This document shows positions 1 through 7,586 of a stretch of 34,795 nt of DNA, piece by piece. Source of the stretch: Marinilabilia sp. (GTDB taxonomy: Bacteria > Bacteroidota > Bacteroidia > Bacteroidales > Marinilabiliaceae); the NCBI RefSeq assembly GCF_016278715.1, contig NZ_JADQBH010000229.1, positions 1 through 34,795 on the forward strand. Direction: 5' to 3'. A program made the position numbers and the translations under genes. Each line of letters begins with the position of its first letter. Positions within the stretch are counted from its first letter, which is position 1. The notes beneath the pieces were generated by a model. It searched no databases and was not told the origin of the DNA. It saw nothing but the letters and a program-made list of their open reading frames with translations.

Positions 1-505
1 CCCGCAAAATATTAATGCTGCTGTCTGGAATGACTGTTAATTGGCTGCTATTACCTTTTGATTTTGACTTCAACGGTAAAGCACAGGAAGCTAACACCAA
101 GGCAGGTGCTTCGCCAATCTTCAACCTTGGAACTTCTTTGCTTTCCAGTTTCTCAATGACGGGATTGGACATGGATTGGTCTTCCTGGATGACAAAAATT
201 TCTTCATTGGTACATACCCCCTTTTCTTCAGATATTTCTTCCTGGTCAAAATTTACCTCATTCTTTACCTGGGAAACTTTTCGACAATGGTTATTTAAAT
301 CAAAATATCGTGGTGAATGAATAAGACAACACAACAGAAATAAGGCTGCCACTCCCCTTAAAAGAAAAATCACTAAAGCCTTTCTTTTACTTTGTTGCTG
401 TTTTTTCAAAAATCTTTCCCACGCCCCATCGATATAATCTTCATTGTAATCTTTCAATGAACAGATAATCTCATGAAGTATTTTATCGTCTTCTGCTTGT
501 TTCAT
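1..505 (-). CDS. Partial single-pass membrane protein after ECF sigma factor (candidate anti-sigma)
   Basis: The minus-strand frame opens with ATG at 505 and stays open for 168 codons to the window edge, so the C-terminus is missing. The start overlaps the stop of the upstream sigma gene by one base (TGATG), which suggests translational coupling. Residues 1-40 are charged and presumably cytoplasmic, residues about 43-62 form one hydrophobic helix, and the rest is polar with many Glu/Lys. Position and topology fit the membrane-anchored partner that commonly follows ECF sigma genes in Bacteroidota (cytoplasmic anti-sigma part, helix, periplasmic part). No FecR or zinc-anti-sigma signature is visible, so the anti-sigma role is inferred from context only. 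Confidence 0.6.
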   Translation of the reverse strand, partial: MKQAEDDKILHEIICSLKDYNEDYIDGAWERFLKKQQQSKRKALVIFLLRGVAALFLLCCLIHSPRYFDLNNHCRKVSQVKNEVNFDQEEISEEKGVCTNEEIFVIQEDQSMSNPVIEKLESKEVPRLKIGEAPALVLASCALPLKSKSKGNSSQLTVIPDSSINILR

Positions 506-1062
506 CACTGAAAATATCTTTTGTACAACTTCCGAAGTTCTTTTTTTGCCCGGGTCAGATAGGTCCGGGAGGAGCTCTCAGGGATTTTTAATTTTTCACC
601 AATCTCCTTATGACTGAATCCCTCTACCTCGTACATATTAAAAACAACACGATGCAGAGAAGGCAGTTGCTTAACAAGTTCATGAAGTTCGGTCAGATAT
701 AGTCCTGTGTCAGCATCGTTTTCTTTTAAGGATATAATATCGCTTTCATTTATATTTCGTTCTTTGGAGTTCCGCCCCTTCCCTTTCCGGATTTTATCGA
801 TAGCTGTATTGATTACAACCCTTCTTAACCATCCTTTAAAATCACGCTCTTGATCATACATAAAAAACTTATCAAAAATCTTCAAGAAACTATCATCCAC
901 AACCTCAATGGCTTCACCTCGATCACCAACATATCGGATCGCGATTGCCAATGCATATCCGAAAAAATATTTGTAAAGCATTTCCTGACATTTTAACTCA
1001 TTATTACTACATCCCTCAATCAACTCCTGAATGAGGTTATCATCACGCGAAGGTTGTAACAT
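505..1062 (-). CDS. ECF RNA polymerase sigma factor (sigma-70 family)
   Basis: The 185-residue product has the usual ECF length. Region 2 spans about residues 25-95 and includes the DDSFLKIFDKFF and FKGWLRRVVINTAIDKIR stretches typical of regions 2.3-2.4. A linker follows, then region 4 (about 125-182) with the helix-turn-helix sequence FSHKEIGEKLKIPESSSRTYLTRAKKELR. It should direct RNA polymerase to a small regulon, probably under control of the membrane protein whose start overlaps its stop. No extra C-terminal domain is present. The regulon cannot be told from the sequence. Confidence 0.93.
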   Translation of the reverse strand: MLQPSRDDNLIQELIEGCSNNELKCQEMLYKYFFGYALAIAIRYVGDRGEAIEVVDDSFLKIFDKFFMYDQERDFKGWLRRVVINTAIDKIRKGKGRNSKERNINESDIISLKENDADTGLYLTELHELVKQLPSLHRVVFNMYEVEGFSHKEIGEKLKIPESSSRTYLTRAKKELRKLYKRYFQ

Positions 1063-1513
1063 TACTCTTTTCTCTGTTTTTAATTGTTATTACGTGTGCA
1101 GGGAAGCAAATGCGACAAACGCTGGAGGTTAGTTGTAATATTTAATTTCTGGTGATATAGTTTGCAAAACATACTGAAACGATGCATCCGAATAAGAATC
1201 TATACATTGAATGAATCTGAATTATTTCGAATAGTACTATCATCTTAAAACTTATGAATTTTCCGTTTTGAAAAAGTAAAGTGCCAAATACAAGTCACCG
1301 TTTTCGCATATTTCACCAGGAACAAAATTCTCAGCGACATAAGATTGTAGAGACTAACTCTCAAAATAGATTCTTGTAGAAATAAGAAGACCGGTATTTA
1401 CTTGAACAACGAAGTGTTTCTGAAGAAAAGATTAAAAACAAATTCAGGGAAGCTGGTTCGTTACTGCATTTTAATTTCACGCTGAAGAATCCAATGTTTT
1501 TCCTTAGCATGAT
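1063..1513. other. Gene-free spacer (451 bp)
   Basis: AT-rich spacer between the sigma gene and the DUF3784 gene. It should hold the promoter of the sigma operon, but no convincing TTTG/TAnnTTTG pair was found. A short open frame without a start codon runs through about 1391-1521 on the plus strand and may be a gene remnant or chance. Confidence 0.5.
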
Positions 1514-1822
1514 TTATTCATGAGTATTAAACTTTTGAACTCTAATTACCAATATTACCACTCCAACAATAGGGACGATTACCACCATCAAACGTGCAAT
1601 TTCAATGAAACCAATCAGCTTCAAAATATAAAATATTAGGATGACCCCTGTCCCAATAACAATCAACCCGCTCCTGATGATGATTGCCAGACCCTTTATA
1701 TCAACCCGGGCTTTCTTTTCTTCCGGCAATGTGTTATATCCGGCAATTAAGTCGGGATAATTTCGCACCAAAAGGCCAATGCCCACAAACATGCATCCAA
1801 ATACCAAAACAAAAACATTCAT
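1514..1822 (-). CDS. DUF3784 family small membrane protein
   Basis: The 102-residue protein has three hydrophobic segments (about 1-18, 47-67 and 75-95). Between the first two is the conserved DUF3784 stretch LIAGYNTLPEEKKARVDIKG (Leu-x-Ala-Gly-Tyr-Asn then Lys-x-x-x-Asp-x-x-Gly). Length and topology match the family. The function is unknown; it is presumably an inner-membrane protein. It appears to be a single-gene unit, with spacers of 370 bp or more on both sides. Confidence 0.85.
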   Translation of the reverse strand: MNVFVLVFGCMFVGIGLLVRNYPDLIAGYNTLPEEKKARVDIKGLAIIIRSGLIVIGTGVILIFYILKLIGFIEIARLMVVIVPIVGVVILVIRVQKFNTHE

Positions 1823-2197
1823 AAAGGTGGCTTATAAAATTGCCCGGTTAACAGCAGCAAAACAAGTACAAAGGTCAATATTGATTCAGGGAATTCCGGC
1901 ATTTACAAGTGGTATAAAACAACTGTGACAAGTGATAAACAACCATCTTAAATACTTATTAAATAATTGCTTTTCGCCCGCCTATTCAAACCCGTTTCAC
2001 AGGCTTTTATCCACAGTCAATGCCGTAAATACTTGCGTGGCATGGCATTATTATCAAGCATAATTCTTTGACAAAGGAAATTTTGGCAGATTGTAGTAAT
2101 TTTTCCTCATATTTTACTATTTTCGAAATCCAGAGAGACGCACTGCAAGCCGGTCAGAGGGCTTCGTCCTGTTCAAAACCTAATTTCATTTTCTGCA
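1823..2197. other. Spacer between divergent genes, with one DnaA-box-like 9-mer
   Basis: This 375-bp region separates the DUF3784 gene (minus) from the hydrolase gene (plus) and should carry both promoters. TTATCCACA, a perfect match to the DnaA box, occurs at 2007-2015. It is isolated, so it does not make an origin. A TTTG at about 2066 could be a -33 element, but its -7 partner is weak. Confidence 0.4.
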
Positions 2198-3142
2198 ATG
2201 AAAATCCTGTTTTATCTTTCTGTTGTTTTTCTTTTCTACTCATGCAGCAGTGGAAGCAAAGGCAAGCTAACTTTTTATGAAGCTAATCCCGGGGCAGGGT
2301 TTAACTTTCCTTTTTATCTTTTCATTCCGGAAGGGGCATCAACAGAAGATGTACTTACGTTGATTGTGGAGCCAAATAACTCTGGTTTCGTAGATGATGA
2401 TTTTCAAAAACATAGAGAAAAAGCAGAGAGAATTGCAAGACTCGACTTTTACATGGGGAATTATCTTTCCACAAATCTTGGTCAGCCATTGATGGTCCCG
2501 GTTTTTCCACGTTCCCGGAGCCAATGGGAAATCTACACGCATTCACTTGACCGGGATGCAATGCTTCAAAAAGGTAATTCACTGGAGCGAATAGATAAAC
2601 AGTTGATTCAAATGATTGATGAAGCAAAATCGGAATTGGAGACACTGGGCTACATTGTGGAAGAGCGGGTCTTTATTACCGGTTTTTCTGCTTCTGGGAC
2701 TTTTGCAAATCGTTTTACAGCTCTTCACCCGGAGAAAGTGAAAGCCGTTGCAGCAGGTGGCATCAACGGACTCTTGATTATGCCAATGGATAGTTTAGAA
2801 AGCCGCCCCCTCAATTATCCCATCGGGGTAAACGATTTTAATATGCTGACCGGTGAGGATTTTAAAACCCGGGAATTCATTAATACTCCCCAATTTCTTT
2901 TTATGGGAGAAAGGGATGAAAATGATGCAATTCCTTTTGAAGATGGTTACAGCAAGGAAGAAAGAGAGCTAATATTTGAACTTCTTGGAGAACAAATGAT
3001 GCCGAACAGGTGGCAGGCTTGCATTAAAGCATATCAATCCAATGGTGTAAATGCAATCTTCAAAACCTATAAAGAAACCGGGCACGAGCAAACCTCAGAA
3101 ATTAAAGGGGATGTTTTGAAATTTTTCAGCATGATAAATTGA
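2198..3142 (+). CDS. Lipoprotein alpha/beta-hydrolase (esterase/peptidase-like)
   Basis: The 314-residue product begins with a lipoprotein signal ending at Cys16 (LFYSC), so it should be membrane-anchored on the periplasmic side or outside. The nucleophile elbow lies at 162-166 (GFSAS), with Ser164 the likely nucleophile. The usual second Gly of GxSxG is Ser here, but Gly167 follows. Asp240 or Asp243 and His296 (TGHEQ) are spaced as expected for the rest of a catalytic triad. The segment around 178-190 (HPEKVKAVAAGG) is typical of alpha/beta hydrolases. The substrate is unknown. The ATG at 2198 is chosen because it directly precedes the signal peptide. The gene stands alone. Confidence 0.8.
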   Translation: MKILFYLSVVFLFYSCSSGSKGKLTFYEANPGAGFNFPFYLFIPEGASTEDVLTLIVEPNNSGFVDDDFQKHREKAERIARLDFYMGNYLSTNLGQPLMVPVFPRSRSQWEIYTHSLDRDAMLQKGNSLERIDKQLIQMIDEAKSELETLGYIVEERVFITGFSASGTFANRFTALHPEKVKAVAAGGINGLLIMPMDSLESRPLNYPIGVNDFNMLTGEDFKTREFINTPQFLFMGERDENDAIPFEDGYSKEERELIFELLGEQMMPNRWQACIKAYQSNGVNAIFKTYKETGHEQTSEIKGDVLKFFSMIN

Positions 3143-3288
3143 TCAGTATTACGTAAAATAATGGAAATTTACGATTTCTCTATAAAGCGCCCCACCAACC
3201 ATAATTATGAACCACTTATCAGCCTATTATCATACTCCAGAATTTTTTCACTTGTAATTTCACAAACCAGCATTCAAAGTCCAGTTCA

Positions 3289-4230
3289 TCAAATATTCGT
3301 AATGCCATCATCATGCTCAGAATTATTCAGATAACGCCAATCCCGTTTTGTCGGGGCAAAAATTTTCAACATCACCCAAAAAGCTAATATTACATATTTA
3401 AAGTAGGTAATGGATGCGAGGAAAAGAGTAATAATAAATGTCGGAACAGCAAATAATAAGGCAACAAAGACTGCAATCCATTCCTTTTTTGATCCTTCTC
3501 TCTTTATATTCATTCCGCATTTCACTAAAAATATTACAGATGGTAACCCTATCCCTAAAACCACCCAGATGACTGTTGCCGAATATTCAATATTCAATCC
3601 ACCAATGGATATTTTATTTGTTAATTGACTCGATATATCCATAAGAAGCACCGGAAAAAGAAAGAATGAAGGCAGTAAGAAATAATAAAAAGCAACATAA
3701 ACCCAAAAGGAAAGGTATGGATGCTGCCTTCCGCCACCTAATACCCGGGTTAAAAGAAAAGTTATGCGCTTTCTGCCAGAGTTTTCTTCAATGGTTGCAA
3801 AATTAAACCCTTTAATATAGTGTGTCCTGAAGGTAGTCAAATTCCACAAAGCTAAATGCCCAAGCCTTGTTAAGCCCCAACATAGAAAACTTAAAAACAA
3901 GACCATTGTAATAAAAGTGAAATAATCCGCTGTCTGAAGCTTTTCTAAAAACAATTCCCTCTTAGCATCTTTTACTTTAGTCAAATACTTTTGTGAAACA
4001 TAAGCTTTATTTCCTTGATAGGTAATTTCTGCAAACCCGGGAAATACAGGTCGTTCAATGGTTATGGTATCTCCTTGTTTGAGTTGACCTAAAACCTGAC
4101 TGGTAGTACTTGCAGCTTCTCTGACATTTAATTTAGTCGCTGAAACAACAGCGTCTTCTCGAACCAGACCTTCACAAGAGCAACTTAATAATAAAATAAC
4201 AAAAAGAAGAGAAAAAAGTATTTTTTGCAT
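3289..4230 (-). CDS. Lipoprotein with SH3b domain and multi-helix membrane region
   Basis: The 313-residue protein has a signal sequence ending at a lipobox (LLLSC, Cys17). An SH3b domain follows at about 28-86 (ATKLNVREAAS, then a QGDTI turn and KAYVSQKYL). Such domains often bind cell-wall material or proteins. Four or five hydrophobic helices lie at about 102-124, 172-198, 218-240, 248-270 and 272-290, and the tail is charged. The SH3b part should face the periplasm. The combination resembles Bacteroidota SH3-domain membrane proteins of unknown function. The gene converges on the hydrolase gene with 146 bp between them. Confidence 0.75.
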   Translation of the reverse strand: MQKILFSLLFVILLLSCSCEGLVREDAVVSATKLNVREAASTTSQVLGQLKQGDTITIERPVFPGFAEITYQGNKAYVSQKYLTKVKDAKRELFLEKLQTADYFTFITMVLFLSFLCWGLTRLGHLALWNLTTFRTHYIKGFNFATIEENSGRKRITFLLTRVLGGGRQHPYLSFWVYVAFYYFLLPSFFLFPVLLMDISSQLTNKISIGGLNIEYSATVIWVVLGIGLPSVIFLVKCGMNIKREGSKKEWIAVFVALLFAVPTFIITLFLASITYFKYVILAFWVMLKIFAPTKRDWRYLNNSEHDDGITNI

Positions 4231-4351
4231 TTCGGCTTTACAAGGGTTAATATAAAAGCAAAAATAAAAAATAGAAAGGTATTTTCAACGAAATCCTGTA
4301 CGAATCAGGTTTGAATTTCGATTCCATTATTTCTCTACCCTAAAAAATCTT

Positions 4352-4765
4352 TCACCTTTCTCTCCCCATCACCTCTATCATCCGCTCACTCAGCTTCAAC
4401 ATATTCTCCATAAGTTTCATTGTCAGTTGGGTTTGCTGCTCATCCTGCATCTGAAAATTTCCACCCACATAATTGCCGATCCCCCCAAAAGGAGAATGAT
4501 GAATGCCCCCAATAAAATGACCAGGACGTGACGATAATAAAACCAATGGATCCACCTTTAACATCTCCCCGACCTTTTGAATCACCTGGACACTCAAATC
4601 CAGTTCACCCGTTTCATACTTCAAATAAATTTCCTCACTCACACCAATATGGGCAGCTATCTGGGCCGCATCAATTTCGCGCTGTTTTCTGTGCCGGGCT
4701 ATATTCTCCCCGATTTGTTGATTGTCTAAAATGGAAAAATAATCGTTTCCTGTCCTCTTATCCAT
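4352..4765 (-). CDS. XRE-family helix-turn-helix transcriptional regulator
   Basis: The 137-residue protein has a Cro/CI-type helix-turn-helix at about 16-76: IGENIARHRKQREIDAAQIA, a Gly-Val-Ser turn, then IYLKYETGELDLSVQVIQKV. The tail includes a Gly/Phe/Asn-rich stretch (about 83-105) and a final amphipathic helix (about 108-135) that could be a dimerising coiled coil. It is probably a DNA-binding regulator. The target is unknown, and no neighbour has an obvious operator. It lies 121 bp upstream of the SH3b gene on the same strand. Confidence 0.85.
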   Translation of the reverse strand: MDKRTGNDYFSILDNQQIGENIARHRKQREIDAAQIAAHIGVSEEIYLKYETGELDLSVQVIQKVGEMLKVDPLVLLSSRPGHFIGGIHHSPFGGIGNYVGGNFQMQDEQQTQLTMKLMENMLKLSERMIEVMGRER

Positions 4766-5091
4766 ATTTCAAAGTTGTTTGATGCTTCTTTTTCGATAAG
4801 CTATACTACTGCTAAGAATCCGGTTTTATAACTCGAAACACTTATTATTGCATCGACAGAAAACGTACTGTTGTAGAAATTGGAATACTCAAAAATAGGA
4901 ATAAAATTTATATGTGACTTAAAAAAAAATTTTAAGCATGTGCAGTATTGTTGAAGGCAAGCCTAAAAATAAGGTTGTTTTATCGTAAAATCGTCTCTGG
5001 TTGAATCTTTCCAACAAAGTAAGTGAGATGAGTTTTGACGATTTCGATAAAAGAACCGTAGTTTTTAGAGTAAAAACTGGCTCAGTCTTAG

Positions 5092-5156
5092 ATTATTGCG
5101 ATTAGCGAGGACAGTATCAAGCTTGCTTGAATACTGTCGAGTGTAGCAATAATCAT
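5092..5156. repeat. Hairpin repeat element, copy A
   Basis: The outer arms ATTATTGC (5092-5099) and GCAATAAT (5146-5153) pair perfectly. The inner arms GACAGTAT (5110-5117) and ATACTGTC (5131-5138) pair perfectly around CAAGC-TT-GCTTG, with one bulged A. A second copy begins 72 bp downstream. It behaves like a REP-type extragenic palindrome. Confidence 0.75.
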
Positions 5157-5163
5157 GTAAATA

Positions 5164-5225
5164 ATTATTGCGATAAACGAAAGCTATGTCAAGCTTGCTT
5201 GAACAATGCTGAGTGTAGCAATATT
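5164..5225. repeat. Hairpin repeat element, copy B (diverged)
   Basis: This is the second copy of the element at 5092. It shares ATTATTGCGA at the left, the core TCAAGCTTGCTTGAA in the middle, and GAGTGTAGCAAT plus a following TCATG at the right. The outer 5-bp ATTGC/GCAAT pairing is kept. The inner stem has diverged (AGCTATG against CAATGCT), so the hairpin is weaker. Confidence 0.7.
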
Positions 5226-5244
5226 CATGAAATAAGTTTTTTAT

Positions 5245-5300
5245 CCCGAAATAGGTTTTTGTTGGTTTTGGAAAATCAAAACCTTACAAAACCATGATCG
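5245..5300. repeat. Dispersed ~56-bp intergenic repeat, copy 1
   Basis: Runs from CCCGAAATAGG to ACCATGATCGG. It is nearly identical to 6879-6935 and partly to 7013-7037. The centre can fold as GGTTTTG-GAAAAT-CAAAACC (7-bp stem, 6-nt loop). There is no open frame and no match to a known gene part. Confidence 0.75.
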
Positions 5301-5307
5301 GGGTCAG

Positions 5308-5334
5308 GGTTTAAGGGATAAAATCCCTTAAACC
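5308..5334. repeat. Perfect 12-bp inverted repeat with 3-nt loop
   Basis: GGTTTAAGGGAT (5308-5319), loop AAA, ATCCCTTAAACC (5323-5334). It lacks a T-tract on either side, so it is not a clear terminator. It sits directly after repeat copy 1 and before the decayed ORF at 5374. Confidence 0.7.
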
Positions 5335-5373
5335 AACGCAACCCTGCTCATCCCAAATCATCTATTCAGTGTT

Positions 5374-5898
5374 TTGAAACCCAATGGAAAAATAAAAGCA
5401 AATGCTCCATGGCCCGGCATTATATCGCATGGCCCCAACTCTTCATGCCTAAAATCCCTGATAACCATTATCGTTTTTATATCATCAGCTAATACCCACT
5501 TTGCACAGGATGCAAATATAACAGGAACCATAACGAGGGCTTCCGGAACCCCTCTTCCAAACGTCCACGTTCTGGAAAAAGAAACAATGTCAATTTCGCT
5601 CTCTGATTTTTCAGGTCGATTTTCAGTTTCCACCAATAAAAACTTGTTATGGAGCCTCACATTTATTATTGATAAGAAGTCTCTGAGAAACACAGTCAAA
5701 TCCGCAGAGGAAATAATTATAAAATGGTCAAATGCAAAACCACTATCTTTTAAGCGACTCAACATCGAGGAGAAAAATTTCTTCATCATTCTCATAACCT
5801 ACAAAGATCATGAACAAAAGATGAAAGACCCAACCACAGAATCCCAACCCAAACAAAGTTTTTTCTTTATCGGAAATCCCGCAAAAATTTATATTTAA
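5374..5898 (+). pseudogene. Decayed carboxypeptidase-regulatory-like fragment (SusC N-terminus-like)
   Basis: This plus-strand frame has no ATG near its beginning. The first codon usable is TTG at 5374, and the first in-frame ATG lies inside the domain. It encodes a hydrophobic signal-like stretch (SLITIIVFISSANTHFAQ) followed by ITGTITRASGTPLPNVHVLE and DFSGRFSVSTNKNLL. This is the beta-sandwich that precedes the plug in SusC/TonB-dependent proteins and matches the equivalent part of the SusC encoded at 21095-24082. After that the similarity is lost and the frame ends without plug or barrel. An out-of-frame ATG at the signal peptide (about 5447) suggests a frameshift. Most likely a remnant; a short secreted regulatory-like protein is less likely. 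Confidence 0.55.
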
Positions 5899-6119
5899 TG
5901 AAGCAATCAGGGCCAATCAATACATTTCTCCTATGGAATCTAACAATACTCGTTCTGAAAATTCAAATCCAATCCTACCTCATCATTACCAAATCCCTCC
6001 GCCGTGCTCTCTTTTTTGCTTTAAGATTTTCAACCTGCTTTTTTCATGAGTTATTGTAATGAATTAGTCTTCTGACTTTTTCAGCAGCCCCCAATTCGTT
6101 GTTTTATTCTATTATCCCC

Positions 6120-6644
6120 CTAATCCACCAACTTCCCATCCCTCCTAAACACTTCTAATATAGCTGGATCGTTACGTCTGTCCGGCGCTCTCTCAGGTGC
6201 TGACGGATAGCCAACTTCAACCTGCAGGCGCCCACTGGCATCTTCTATACATATTACGGGCCAGCGACAGGTAGCAGAAGAGAGTCTTGTCCAGAAAAAT
6301 CCCCGATAAATCATCTCCCCATCCACCGCAACGGAAAAGGGCGCCTGATACAGGTAGTTCTCCGGATCATTCAAAATCGCAGATATTTTATCACTCACAT
6401 AAAAGACACATTCCTCAGAGGAATATCCCAGTATTTCAGAATACGGAATTATTATCGAATCCGTAGGTAAAAACATTGTTGGCTCCTCTCCTGTATCCCC
6501 TACAGTTGTCTGATACATTGGATGCAAATAGATGTCCACAGTTTTTCCCTTAGATCCATTAACAGGAATACGCTTCTCCTTTTCACAGGATCCTGTAACA
6601 ACCAGAATCAATACAATTGCAACATACATCATTATTCTTTTCAT
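6120..6644 (-). CDS. Hypothetical lipoprotein
   Basis: The 174-residue product has a clear lipoprotein signal (MKRIMMYVAIVLILVVTGSC, Cys20) and a mature part rich in beta-prone and aromatic residues. Three further cysteines lie in the second half (SSEECVF, SATCRW, VICIE). No family is recognised. It is probably anchored in the outer or inner membrane. It is a single gene with repeat-rich spacers on both sides. Confidence 0.7.
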   Translation of the reverse strand: MKRIMMYVAIVLILVVTGSCEKEKRIPVNGSKGKTVDIYLHPMYQTTVGDTGEEPTMFLPTDSIIIPYSEILGYSSEECVFYVSDKISAILNDPENYLYQAPFSVAVDGEMIYRGFFWTRLSSATCRWPVICIEDASGRLQVEVGYPSAPERAPDRRNDPAILEVFRRDGKLVD

Positions 6645-6731
6645 AATAATTGCCGTTAGATTATTACTGTTCTAAATAGATATTTTCAAAGAACTATATG
6701 TCCTCCTAACCGACTTTTTAGGTAAAAAGGC

Positions 6732-6810
6732 AAGGTGTAAACAGGCTGAAAGCCTAAGAGCAATAACCCGGGGCAACGCTCCGGGTTAGGAGTTATCCCC
6801 CACACCTTTT
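6732..6810. repeat. Three-stem REP-like extragenic element
   Basis: A closing stem AAGGTGT (6732-6738)/ACACCTT (6802-6808) encloses two hairpins: AGGCT-GAA-AGCCT (6743-6755) and AACCCGG/CCGGGTT (6765-6787) with loop GGCAACGCT. A run of seven T follows (6807-6813). Elements of the form 'AGGCTGAAAGCCT ... CCCGGGGCAACGCTCCGGG' are, from memory, common in Bacteroidota spacers. It may also terminate plus-strand transcription. Confidence 0.6.
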
Positions 6811-6878
6811 TTTATTGGTGGGAATGCGACCAATAAAGAAATTAGAGCAAAAGCTGCCGCAGTTTTGATGCTCTTTGT

Positions 6879-6935
6879 CCTGAAATAGGTTTCTGTTCGT
6901 TTTGGAAAATCAAAACCTTACAAAACCATAATCGG
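6879..6935. repeat. Dispersed ~56-bp intergenic repeat, copy 2
   Basis: Differs from 5245-5300 at only a few positions (CCTGAAATAGGTTTCTGTTC against CCCGAAATAGGTTTTTGTTG, then identical through AAAACCTTACAAAACCAT). The central stem is 6 bp (GTTTTG/CAAAAC). Confidence 0.75.
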
Positions 6936-7012
6936 AATTTGAACCTTCTTGGAGCAATGCCAAAAAGAATAAGTAAAATCACTATTTCAAAAGTAATTCT
7001 ATTTCTGAAAAA

Positions 7013-7037
7013 AACTCACAAAAACCATAATCGCAAC
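7013..7037. repeat. Dispersed intergenic repeat, partial copy 3
   Basis: CACAAAAACCATAATCG matches the right end of copy 2 (TACAAAACCATAATCG), preceded by a shortened TTTCTG segment. It appears to be an internally deleted copy. Confidence 0.45.
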
Positions 7038-7063
7038 TCAATTCCTTAATGGGGCAACGCAAA

Positions 7064-7118
7064 AAATTCAAAAAACAAAAAATGGTTAGAGGCTGCTGGC
7101 GTCAAACAACTCCTAACC
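7064..7118 (-). terminator. Probable terminator of the GNAT-Nudix unit
   Basis: On the minus strand, GGTTAG (from 7118) pairs with CTAACC (ending 7084). ATTTTTTGTTTTTTG follows immediately, a T-rich run just downstream of the Nudix stop. The stem is short and the loop long, so its strength is uncertain. Confidence 0.45.
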
Positions 7119-7145
7119 TGTCAAACGGCAATAATCCTCCAAAAC

Positions 7146-7586
7146 TTAATAATCATAGTACAATTCAACCCTCTTCCCCGATTCCCTTCCTTTTTTCATC
7201 TCATTCAGTAGCGGCCTCACCACCCCACCTAAATCCACCCGATCTATATCCTCCAGGCTAACCCAGATAAACTGTGACGCTTCATCATTTAGAACGACCT
7301 CCTCTGTTTCTGTTCTACAAATAAAATCTATACACACAAAATGACGTTCTGAATAAAACTGTTCACTAAAAATGCTCTCATGAACACTCAGCGGACGAAT
7401 ATCATAGATCTCCAGACCTGTTTCTTCCTTTATCTCTCTTCTTAATGCTTCTTCCATCGGCTCCCCGGTTTCAATGTGCCCTCCAGGTATCACATACTGA
7501 TTATTCCACTTGTGTGACCGACAAAGCAAAACCTTATTCTCATTGTTAAATATGAGTGCACTTACAACTGCTTCAGGTTGTTTCAT
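7146..7586 (-). CDS. NUDIX hydrolase
   Basis: The product carries a perfect Nudix box, G-x5-E-x7-REIKEETGL (GGHIETGEPMEEALRREIKE...), with the metal-binding REXXEE core. It should hydrolyse a nucleoside diphosphate linked to another moiety; the substrate is not evident. The start at 7586 is preferred: it overlaps the upstream GNAT stop as ATGA, and the protein then begins MKQPEAVVSALIF, as in close family members. An ATG at 7613 would add nine residues lying within the upstream gene. Length from 7586 is 146 residues, normal for the family. The two genes are probably translationally coupled. Confidence 0.88.
   Translation of the reverse strand: MKQPEAVVSALIFNNENKVLLCRSHKWNNQYVIPGGHIETGEPMEEALRREIKEETGLEIYDIRPLSVHESIFSEQFYSERHFVCIDFICRTETEEVVLNDEASQFIWVSLEDIDRVDLGGVVRPLLNEMKKGRESGKRVELYYDY

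Larger units (their letters stand above)
4766..5357. other. Repeat-rich gene-free spacer
   Basis: This 592-bp spacer has no credible gene. It holds two tandem hairpin-element copies (5092-5156 and 5164-5225), one copy of a dispersed repeat (5245-5300) and a perfect 12-bp stem (5308-5334), which are listed separately. The first 250 bases show nothing recognisable apart from the region where the XRE promoter should be. Confidence 0.6.
6645..7145. other. Repeat-rich spacer (501 bp)
   Basis: No credible gene. It contains a three-stem element (6732-6808), a small hairpin ATTGGT/ACCAAT (6814-6834), two copies of the dispersed repeat (6879-6935 and 7013-7037) and a probable terminator for the Nudix operon (7064-7118). 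Confidence 0.6.

Noticed and set aside
1391-1521. Coding-like open frame on the plus strand in the spacer
   Set aside because: No start codon, a stop directly before it and no recognisable similarity; may be a remnant but cannot be supported.
2007-2015. Perfect DnaA box TTATCCACA
   Set aside because: Single copy, with no cluster of boxes, no AT-rich unwinding element and no dnaA or other origin-linked gene nearby; expected by chance now and then.
5358-5795. Minus-strand 145-codon ORF opposite the SusC-like fragment
   Set aside because: Antisense shadow; the plus-strand frame carries a recognisable domain while this one has none.
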